From: Acidobacteriota bacterium | GTDB lineage: Bacteria > Acidobacteriota > Terriglobia > Terriglobales > Acidobacteriaceae | Direction: 5' to 3' | NCBI GenBank assembly: GCA_021819255.1 | Contig: JAKART010000207.1 | Coordinates: 1 to 5,144, forward strand | DNA: 5,144 nt | Shown here: positions 1-5,144 of the stretch, piece after piece | Layout: every line of letters begins with the position of its first letter | How positions within the stretch are numbered: position 1 is the first letter of the stretch | The notes under the pieces: model-generated | Database searches by the model: none | Told to the model about the DNA's origin: nothing | What the model saw: only the letters and a program-made list of their open reading frames with translations | Program-made: the position numbers and the translations under genes

Positions 1-1177
1 CAAGATGACTGGCCCCTATGATTACGTGGAACCCAGTTACTGGTACTTCTCCGAGCGCTTTGGCGGCGCGCGGGGATATAACACCGAGACCGGTCCGGGA
101 CCCGATATCCCATCCCGCGCCAGCCGCGCTGCGTTTCTCCCCGATCCCGATGCCTGGCCGGCTTCGGCGGACTGGAGCCTGCACATGGGCGGCGGAGGAT
201 TCACGACGCTGAAGGATCTGGACTCGGCAATGACCGCCATCTATGCCAAGCCCGACTCGGCGGCGGAGTATACCCGCATGGCGAATACGATGGCCTACGC
301 CTCGGAACGAGCTATGTTCGAGGCGTACTCCCGCAACAAGTACTACTCCACTGGGGTGATTCAATGGATGCTCAACAACGCCTGGCCCTCAATGATCTGG
401 CACCTCTACGACTACAACCTGGAGGCGGATGGCGGATACTTCGGCGTGAAGCAGGCCTGCGAGCCGTTGCACATCCAATACTCCTATGACGACCACTCCA
501 TCGTTGTGGTCAACAGCACCTACAAACGAGCGGATGGGCTGCAAGCTACGGTAGACGTTCACGATGTCCACTGGAACGAACTTTTTCAAACCAGCGCCAC
601 CGTTCACTCCCCCTCGGACAGCGCACAGCAGGTGATCCATCTTCCCGCCGCACTCTTCAATGGCGTGCACAGGCTCTTCTTCATCGACTTGACGCTGGCC
701 GGCGCCAACGGCCAAATCCTCAGCCGCAACTTTTACTGGGTACCCTACACACCTGCTATCTTCGCCTGGGATGCAACGGAGTACACCTTCACTCCGGCGC
801 AGTTCTTCCCTGACCTCCACGCTCTGACCCACCTTCCGCCGGCCACGCTCCATGCCCAGGCAGAGATTACGAAGACCTCCAGCGGCAGGCAGATCCGGCT
901 GCATCTGCACAACACTTCCTCGACGCTGGCCTTCCAGATTCGGGCCGCGGTTCGCACCTCGTCCGGCGCTCTGGTTGCTCCCGTTCTCTGGTCGGACAAC
1001 TGGATCGAACTGTCTCCCGGCGAGTCCAGGACGCTGACGGCTCTGCTGCCCTCCGATGCTCCTTCTTCTTCCGTCATCCGCATCGATGGCTGGAACATCA
1101 CCCCGCAAACCCTGACGCCGGCTGCCGCAGCGGCCGGCTCGAACTCACAGAAACAGGCTAGCGGCAGCCACTCCTGA
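1..1177 (+). CDS. Glycoside hydrolase family 2, exo-beta-D-glucosaminidase-like (C-terminal part, 5' end outside window)
   Basis: This is the C-terminal ~391 residues of a GH2 enzyme resembling exo-beta-D-glucosaminidase (CsxA type), which removes glucosamine from the non-reducing end of chitosan oligomers. The reading frame is open to the left edge (a Lys codon precedes the ATG at 5), so that Met is internal. Numbering from it, residues 1-145 finish the TIM barrel. GPYDYV and the YNTETGPG segment carry the predicted nucleophile Glu28 (codon 86-88), and the QWMLNNAWPSMIWHLYDY strand (120-137) is typical of this subgroup. Residues ~145-250 (from YFGVKQACEPLH) form the first C-terminal Ig-like domain. 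Residues ~280-365 form the second, ending in the WSDNWIELSPGE motif. An Ala/Ser-rich tail closes the protein. The general acid/base and sugar-binding domain lie outside the window. Related GH2 mannosidases share the fold, so the exact substrate is inferred. The permease gene follows after 20 nt. Confidence 0.93.
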   Translation, partial: KMTGPYDYVEPSYWYFSERFGGARGYNTETGPGPDIPSRASRAAFLPDPDAWPASADWSLHMGGGGFTTLKDLDSAMTAIYAKPDSAAEYTRMANTMAYASERAMFEAYSRNKYYSTGVIQWMLNNAWPSMIWHLYDYNLEADGGYFGVKQACEPLHIQYSYDDHSIVVVNSTYKRADGLQATVDVHDVHWNELFQTSATVHSPSDSAQQVIHLPAALFNGVHRLFFIDLTLAGANGQILSRNFYWVPYTPAIFAWDATEYTFTPAQFFPDLHALTHLPPATLHAQAEITKTSSGRQIRLHLHNTSSTLAFQIRAAVRTSSGALVAPVLWSDNWIELSPGESRTLTALLPSDAPSSSVIRIDGWNITPQTLTPAAAAAGSNSQKQASGSHS

Positions 1178-1183
1178 GAGGAG
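1177..1183 (+). promoter_or_regulatory. Probable ribosome binding site of the permease gene
   Basis: The purine stretch AGAGGAG overlaps the last base of the GH2 stop codon. It is the only Shine-Dalgarno-like sequence before the permease ATG at 1198. The spacing is about 14 nt, longer than usual. Its placement on the upstream gene's stop suggests translational coupling within one transcript. Confidence 0.5.
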
Positions 1184-1197
1184 ACCAGACGAAAACC

Positions 1198-2592
1198 ATG
1201 CCAGCGCTCTCCCCGCATGACTCCCCAGCCCATCTGCGCCAGGTTCTGACGCTCTGGGACCTGATCTTCTACGGAATGGTGCTAATTCAGCCGGTCGCCG
1301 GCATCCCGCTGTTTGGCGTGGCGCAGAAGCTCTCCAACGGCCATACCGTCACCACCATCCTGCTGGCCATGCTGGCCATGGTGATCACCGCCGTCAGCTA
1401 TGGCCGCATGGCCGCCGTCTATCCCTCGGCGGGCTCGGCCTACACCTATGTGGGGCGAGCCATCAATCCGCATCTCGGCTTCCTCATCGGCTGGGCGATG
1501 CTGCTGGACTACATTCTGCAGCCGCTCATCAACGTGGTATGGATCTCGGTCGCCCTGCATAGCCGCTACGTCACCGCGATTCCCTTTCCCATCACAGCCC
1601 TGGCCGTCAGCGTGTTCGTCACGGCGCTCAACCTGGTCGGCATCCGCTCTTCGGCACGTCTCAACAAGCTCTTGCTGGTGGCCATGTGCATGGTCATCGC
1701 CGCCTTCTTCTTGCTCGGGGTGTACTATCTTTTCCACCATGGGCGCTGGCCTGCGCTCTTCTCCGTGACGCCGTTTTATGATCCCAGGACCTTTGACATC
1801 CGCCGTGTCTGGGGAGCCACCTCATTCGCCGCTCTCACCTACATCGGCTTTGACGGCATCACGACTCTTTCCGAAGAGGTGAAGAATCCCCGCCGCAACG
1901 TCCTGCTGGCCACCGTGCTGGTGTGCATCTTCACCGGTCTGCTGAGCGGAGCCCAGATCTATCTTGGCCAGCGCATTTGGCCTGACTGGCACACCTTCCC
2001 CAATCTTGAGACAGCGTTCATGGACGTCTGCCATCGAGTGGGCGGGCCGGTGCTGTTTGAGGCGATGGGCATGGTTCTCATCCTGGCTGCTCTGGGTAGC
2101 GCGCTCACCGGCGGCCTGGGAGCCGCGCGGCTGCTCTTCGGCATGGGCCGGGATGGGGTTCTTCCGCGCCGCTTCTTCGCCCATCTTGACCCGAAGACCA
2201 ATACGCCCACCTGGAACATTCTGCTCATCGGGGCGGTAGCATGGCTCGGAGCAGTGGCGCTGAACTACATAGGGAGCGCTTACGAACACGCCGGCGAGTT
2301 GCTGAACTTCGGCGCCTTCCTGGCCTTCATGGGAGTGAATCTCTCGGTCTTCTGGCATTTCACGCTGCAGCGTCAGAGCGCAGGGCCGCACCCGGATCAC
2401 AGACGAGGCCTCTTGCGCAACATCGTCCTGCCGCTGGTTGGCTTTGGCTTTTGCGCCTCCATCTGGTGGAATCTCAACATCCTTGCCAAGATCGTCGGCG
2501 GCATCTGGTTCTCCGTGGGAGTCGCCTATCTGATGGCCGCCACCAGCTTCTTCCGCAAGGCGCCCAAGAGGATCGACTTCAGCGAGTCCTAG
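1198..2592 (+). CDS. APC-superfamily amino acid/polyamine permease
   Basis: A 464-residue inner-membrane transporter of the amino acid-polyamine-organocation (APC, PotE-like) family, expected to import an amino acid or amine by cation symport or exchange. About 12 hydrophobic segments are visible, roughly at 17-40, 51-70, 93-115, 127-148, 157-177, 205-225, 235-255, 283-308, 335-358, 365-388, 407-430 and 432-453. The first begins LTLWDLIFYGM and contains a Pro/Gly-rich break (PVAGIPLFG), where APC proteins unwind TM1 to bind substrate. TM6 and the following loop carry the family motif GFDGITTLSEEVKNPRRN (217-234). The TM8-9 loop carries GMGRDGVLP (315-323). Length and motif spacing are normal, so the gene looks intact. 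The ATG at 1198 fits the usual short cytoplasmic N-terminus. The substrate cannot be read from sequence. The gene probably shares a transcript with the GH2 gene; its TAG stop lies inside the palindromic element at 2589-2706. Confidence 0.93.
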   Translation: MPALSPHDSPAHLRQVLTLWDLIFYGMVLIQPVAGIPLFGVAQKLSNGHTVTTILLAMLAMVITAVSYGRMAAVYPSAGSAYTYVGRAINPHLGFLIGWAMLLDYILQPLINVVWISVALHSRYVTAIPFPITALAVSVFVTALNLVGIRSSARLNKLLLVAMCMVIAAFFLLGVYYLFHHGRWPALFSVTPFYDPRTFDIRRVWGATSFAALTYIGFDGITTLSEEVKNPRRNVLLATVLVCIFTGLLSGAQIYLGQRIWPDWHTFPNLETAFMDVCHRVGGPVLFEAMGMVLILAALGSALTGGLGAARLLFGMGRDGVLPRRFFAHLDPKTNTPTWNILLIGAVAWLGAVALNYIGSAYEHAGELLNFGAFLAFMGVNLSVFWHFTLQRQSAGPHPDHRRGLLRNIVLPLVGFGFCASIWWNLNILAKIVGGIWFSVGVAYLMAATSFFRKAPKRIDFSES

Positions 2593-2706
2593 ACCATTTT
2601 CCCTGATGATGGGTGTACGGAAGCGGGCGTTCAGTGGCGTTTTCATTGAGGAAAACGCCCACAGGAGTCGTTCCCCTTGCTTACACCTTCAGGGGAAATG
2701 GTCTAG
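2589..2706. repeat. Long imperfect palindrome with 18-nt terminal inverted repeats (MITE/REP-like element)
   Basis: The left arm 2589-2606 (CTAGACCATTTTCCCTGA) and right arm 2689-2706 are reverse complements over 18 nt, with one difference (T2600 opposite G2695, a wobble in RNA). Inside them, GGTGTA (2612-2617) pairs with TACACC (2682-2687). Scattered pairing between 2619-2627 and 2673-2680 follows. At the centre, GGCGTTTTC (2636-2644) pairs perfectly with GAAAACGCC (2651-2659) around the 6-nt loop ATTGAG; two more pairs lie beyond a single-base bulge. The whole 118 nt can therefore fold as one long interrupted hairpin on either strand. It contains no convincing gene. It lies between convergent genes and starts within the permease stop codon. 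The size and terminal repeats fit a non-autonomous miniature transposable element. A REP-type palindrome or a bidirectional transcript-end structure is the alternative. Copy number cannot be judged from this window. Confidence 0.8.
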
Positions 2707-2759
2707 CCGCTGGAGAAAGGCAGGCCGCGCAACTCAGGCGCTTCAGCCAGCTTCGCCAT
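2707..2759. other. Short spacer downstream of the esterase
   Basis: These 53 bases lie between the palindromic element and the stop codon of the minus-strand esterase. I see no gene and no stem followed by a T-run on either strand. Any 3'-end formation for the two convergent genes more likely involves the neighbouring palindrome. Confidence 0.5.
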
Positions 2760-4487
2760 TTATCTCCCGGCCGCCTTCCAAGCCTGCAAACGGGCATTCA
2801 GAAAGCGCTGAAAGACCGGCAAGCGCTGAACCTGAGGCACCGCTTCCGGACCGATATTTTTACCGAGTCTCTGGCACAGCGGCCGATCTGCCGAGAATCT
2901 GGGCCATAGCGGAAGACCGCTGCCGTCGGGCGATCCGCTCTGGATGAAGTTCACCCAGTATCCGATCATGGCGTTGGACAGGACCCCATCGGAGGGCTGT
3001 TTCACCCAGCTCGTCCAATAGCGCTGGCTCAGGAACATGTTCTCTTCGCTATGGAATGCGCCCAGAGAGGCGAATGGCCCTGACCCTACAGCATCAAAGT
3101 TGTAAAGGTACGCCGGGAGTCCGGCATCGGCGTTCTCCTTCGCCAACAGATAGGCGCCAAAAGCAAAGTCGTAGTCGGTGAACATGCGGCGGAAGATCCG
3201 CGGAACCTGACTGTCGGACGTCGCAGCGTAGGCTGCAAACACCTGATCGGCAAATCCGCCAAACTCATCCTTGAGCCACTTGTGGTATGCGGCCAGCGTC
3301 TGCGGACGATAGGCGGAGCCATGCACCAGCGGGCTCGCAAAGATGGAAACCTCATCCCGCGTGCTACCGACAAGGACCGGGATCGCTGCCTGGCGGCCAT
3401 CGGCGAAGACAAGCGCGGGTTGCTGGGGTAGCAACCAACCGTCGATCACCGGCTCCAGATCGATCTGCTTGTCCGCTGCCGCAGCCTGCAGAAGCCGTTC
3501 CGCCGGAACGGCGCGCAGCCTGGCCATGGAGGCGCCTGCGGGCAAGCTGAGATCGCTCACCAGCCGCGCGCTCATCTCTTCGCCGCCCTTCAACGAAGCC
3601 GTGATGGAGTCCACGCAGGCGCCGCTTTGCAGAATCGCGCCGCGAAACAACCCGCGCGCCAAGGGAGCAGCCATCAGATTACAGACGTCGAGCGAGCCCG
3701 ACGACTGACCTCCGACGGTGACGCGCGCCGGATCGCCGCCGAAGAACCGGATGTTGTCACGAACCCATCGTAGCGCCGCGATCTGGTCGAGCTGTCCGTA
3801 GTTGCCGGAGACCCGGTGCGAAGACTCCGCATTCAGCGCGGCCGAGCTGAAAAATCCAAATACACCCAACCGGTAGTTGAGACTGACGACTACGATGCCG
3901 CGCTTCGCCAGCGTTGCGCCGAGCGGTGGCCACTCTCCCGAGCCTTCTACATTGCCGCCACCATGCACCCAGACAAAAACCGGGAGCCTGGCCGCCGATT
4001 GGAGCTTCGGCGTCCACACGTTGAGATACAGGCAGGCTTCGCTGGTGTGCATCGCGCGGATGCCCAGCATCTCCGGTAGCCAACCGCTGGGCGTCTGCAT
4101 GCACGCAGGGCCGTAGCTGGTGGCTTGCCGTACACCGCTCCAATGCGGCGCCGGTTGCGGCGCTCGCCAGCGCAGATCGCCCACTGGCTGGGCCGAGAAT
4201 GGAATGCCGAGAAATGCGGCGCCCTGCGGTGCGCCGCGCAGCGGAAGTCCCTCCAGCCTGCCTGCGGGGATCCTGACCTGAGGCGTCGTCTGTGCCGGCA
4301 GAGGCGCTACGCACACGACGGCGATCGCCGTGGCCGCAGCCAGCCGCGATGCATCGAGCGCACCGCGAACGGCAGCCCGGAGCGAGATTCCTGCCCGGCC
4401 TCGCCTGGACGGGCGGGCTGTTTTGCCTCCCGCAGGCCGGGCTGCACGGCCGCGCAGGAAGGGCGCCGCCTGACGGCGTACGCTCAT
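2760..4487 (-). CDS. Exported type-B carboxylesterase (PnbA/cholinesterase-like alpha/beta hydrolase)
   Basis: A serine hydrolase predicted to cleave carboxylic esters outside the cytoplasm. From the ATG at 4487 it has 575 residues. An Arg-rich stretch (~1-48) precedes a hydrophobic signal core (LAAATAIAVVCVAPLPA, 49-65) with likely cleavage after Ala65. The family N-terminal pattern FLGIPFSAQPVGDLRW follows. HGGG (175-178) forms the oxyanion hole. The nucleophile elbow GGDPARVTVGGQSSGS places Ser262. The acid is Glu379 (STRDEVSIF) and the base His479 (GAFHSEEN), so the triad is complete. Cys129 and Cys152 match the conserved disulfide of the family. Two signature positions are unusual: the elbow reads GQSSG instead of GESAG, and EDCLYLN reads EACLYLN. 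In-frame ATGs at 4595 and 4643 are possible starts, but 4595 overlaps and 4643 lies well inside the upstream gene; 4487 has a modest GGGAAG 11 nt ahead. The natural substrate is unknown. Confidence 0.93.
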   Translation of the reverse strand: MSVRRQAAPFLRGRAARPAGGKTARPSRRGRAGISLRAAVRGALDASRLAAATAIAVVCVAPLPAQTTPQVRIPAGRLEGLPLRGAPQGAAFLGIPFSAQPVGDLRWRAPQPAPHWSGVRQATSYGPACMQTPSGWLPEMLGIRAMHTSEACLYLNVWTPKLQSAARLPVFVWVHGGGNVEGSGEWPPLGATLAKRGIVVVSLNYRLGVFGFFSSAALNAESSHRVSGNYGQLDQIAALRWVRDNIRFFGGDPARVTVGGQSSGSLDVCNLMAAPLARGLFRGAILQSGACVDSITASLKGGEEMSARLVSDLSLPAGASMARLRAVPAERLLQAAAADKQIDLEPVIDGWLLPQQPALVFADGRQAAIPVLVGSTRDEVSIFASPLVHGSAYRPQTLAAYHKWLKDEFGGFADQVFAAYAATSDSQVPRIFRRMFTDYDFAFGAYLLAKENADAGLPAYLYNFDAVGSGPFASLGAFHSEENMFLSQRYWTSWVKQPSDGVLSNAMIGYWVNFIQSGSPDGSGLPLWPRFSADRPLCQRLGKNIGPEAVPQVQRLPVFQRFLNARLQAWKAAGR

Positions 4488-4584
4488 CGCCGAGAAAACT
4501 TCCCGAAGATGCAAGTTAAAAGCCCTCAGAAGAACGGTAAGTCCTGGGCTGAAACAGCAGATCCGCCATCGCGTCTCATCAAAT
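4488..4584. other. Intergenic leader between the small exported protein and the esterase
   Basis: This 97-base gap is on the transcribed side of both minus-strand genes. Read on the minus strand it contains AGCCC (4550-4546) and GGGCT (4525-4521) separated by 20 nt and followed by TTTT, a weak terminator or attenuator shape with a stem of only about five to seven pairs. The sequence GGGAAG about 11 nt before the ATG at 4487 may serve as ribosome binding site. No -35/-10 pair is convincing, so the esterase may be read through from the upstream gene. Confidence 0.35.
4518..4550 (-). terminator. Weak hairpin plus T-run, possible partial terminator/attenuator
   Basis: On the minus strand, AGCCC followed by a long loop pairs with GGGCT and runs directly into TTTT. 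Two further pairs (AG with CT) are possible if two bases bulge out. The stem is short and the loop long, so this is a marginal candidate for partial termination after the small exported protein gene, upstream of the esterase start. Confidence 0.22.
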
Positions 4585-5055
4585 TTAGTGTTCATACTGG
4601 AAGACGCCGCACAAGCTGGTAGAGTCGGAGTTGCTGAGAGCATCCTGCGTCAGCACGGGCGCTCGGGAACTGGAGAAGAAGGCGAGCTGGAGTGTCCGGC
4701 CATCGGTCTGCGTGGCCATCCACTTGACATCTTCGCCGCCACACAGGGTGTTCTTGTGGGCAAAGCGCTTGTTCCCAGGGATATTCAACCGGTAAAGGCT
4801 ACCGGAACCGGGTGCGTTGAGATCGACGCCGAAGACGGCGCTTCTCTCAGCCGGGGTGAGAGCCCGAATCTGCGCCATCCAATAACTTGTGGACAGGTTG
4901 ATGGAAATCTTTTCGCTGCTGAGCGAAACGTCTCCTGTGATCGACCGGGCATTGGAACCCAGAGCCCGCCAATAACCCGCCTCCTGAGCGGCCAACAGTG
5001 GGCAGAGAGTGAGAAATCCGGCCAGAAAAACAGAGTTCCACTTCAATAGCTTCAT
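4585..5055 (-). CDS. Small exported protein of unknown function
   Basis: I do not recognise an established family. From the ATG at 5055 the protein has 156 residues and starts with a textbook Sec signal: a basic start (MKLLKW), a hydrophobic core (SVFLAGFLTLCPLLAA) and likely cleavage after Ala23 before QEAGYWRALG. Cys18 sits in the core, but Leu at -1 breaks a lipobox, so a lipoprotein is unlikely. The mature part (~133 residues) is rich in Ser, Thr and short beta-like strands. It has two cysteines, Cys105 (NTLCGGEDVKW) and Cys149 (SLCGVFQYEH, near the C-terminus), which could form a disulfide outside the cytoplasm. No catalytic motif is evident. An in-frame ATG at 5118 has the better Shine-Dalgarno (GGAGGG, 10 nt ahead) and would add 21 residues before the signal. 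I chose 5055 because it gives a standard signal peptide. The esterase lies 97 nt downstream on the same strand. Confidence 0.75.
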   Translation of the reverse strand: MKLLKWNSVFLAGFLTLCPLLAAQEAGYWRALGSNARSITGDVSLSSEKISINLSTSYWMAQIRALTPAERSAVFGVDLNAPGSGSLYRLNIPGNKRFAHKNTLCGGEDVKWMATQTDGRTLQLAFFSSSRAPVLTQDALSNSDSTSLCGVFQYEH

Positions 5056-5144
5056 CTCTTGAGCATGACACCAGCCCTGAACTTTGAGCAACCCTGGCCG
5101 GCCGGATAGGCTGGACATGCCGCAAATTCCCTCCGCTGAATCAA
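5056..5144. other. Leader/upstream region of the small exported protein, cut by the window edge
   Basis: These 89 bases precede the chosen start on the minus strand. They contain the alternative ATG at 5118 and its Shine-Dalgarno sequence. I see no convincing -35/-10 promoter; it may lie beyond the right edge. Confidence 0.4.
5129..5134 (-). promoter_or_regulatory. Shine-Dalgarno-like GGAGGG before an alternative start at 5118
   Basis: On the minus strand GGAGGG lies 10 nt ahead of the ATG at 5118, in frame with the small exported protein. It is the strongest ribosome-binding sequence in this leader; the ATG at 5055 has only CAAGAG directly abutting it. It therefore supports the longer start, against the signal-peptide argument for the shorter one. 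Confidence 0.4.

Noticed and set aside
389..1108. 239-codon open frame on the minus strand opposite the GH2 gene
   Set aside because: It lies opposite clear GH2 coding sequence and has low-complexity composition without a recognisable motif.
1822..2646. 274-codon open frame on the minus strand opposite the permease
   Set aside because: It is antisense to a well-supported permease, rich in Gln, Asp, Glu and Arg, with no recognisable domain, as expected of a shadow frame in GC-rich DNA.
2634..2662. Central stem-loop as a classical intrinsic terminator
   Set aside because: The 9-bp stem is strong, but neither strand has a T-run after it, so it does not meet the rho-independent pattern. It is better seen as the core of the longer palindrome.
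2606..2947. Plus-strand open frames crossing the palindrome into the 3' end of the esterase
   Set aside because: The translations resemble no protein, run through inverted-repeat DNA, and overlap the real esterase on the other strand.
4317..4403. Possible twin-arginine (Tat) signal in the esterase N-terminus
   Set aside because: SRRGRAGIS has paired arginines but lacks the usual hydrophobic pair of the SRRxFLK motif and lies too far from the hydrophobic core; a Sec signal is the simpler reading.
5092..5108. GGCCGGCC-type palindrome near the right edge
   Set aside because: Short GC palindromes are expected by chance at this base composition, and it has no clear relation to a promoter.

Overview
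The window is GC-rich, ordinary-looking bacterial chromosome. Exported secretory proteins, an exo-glucosaminidase-type glycoside hydrolase and a type-B carboxylesterase suggest a soil heterotroph. My best guess is an Acidobacteriota lineage (Acidobacteriaceae/Terriglobia). That guess rests on protein style only; there is no marker gene to confirm it.

Layout: (1) 1-1177 (+) is the 3' part of a glycoside hydrolase family 2 gene of the exo-beta-D-glucosaminidase (CsxA-like) type. It holds the end of the catalytic barrel, including the predicted nucleophile Glu, plus two C-terminal Ig-like domains. (2) 1198-2592 (+) is a complete APC-superfamily permease 20 nt downstream, probably in the same transcript. 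(3) 2593-2759 separates the convergent permease and esterase genes. Most of it is a long imperfect palindrome (2589-2706) with 18-nt terminal inverted repeats that begin inside the permease stop codon. It looks like a MITE or REP-type element and is the most unusual thing here. (4) 2760-4487 (-) is an exported type-B carboxylesterase with a complete Ser-Glu-His triad but two non-canonical signature residues. (5) 4585-5055 (-, possibly starting at 5118) is a small exported protein of unknown function with two cysteines in its mature part, just upstream of the esterase and perhaps co-transcribed with it. The last 26-89 bases are its leader region.

Function: the plus-strand pair combines release of sugar from chitosan- or glycan-type oligomers with uptake of a small, probably amine-containing solute. 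The minus-strand pair consists of two secreted proteins, one a hydrolase. I see no RNA gene, CRISPR array, phage gene, transposase gene or defence system. I do not think the window holds a new multi-gene system; the palindromic element and the unknown exported protein deserve the most follow-up.
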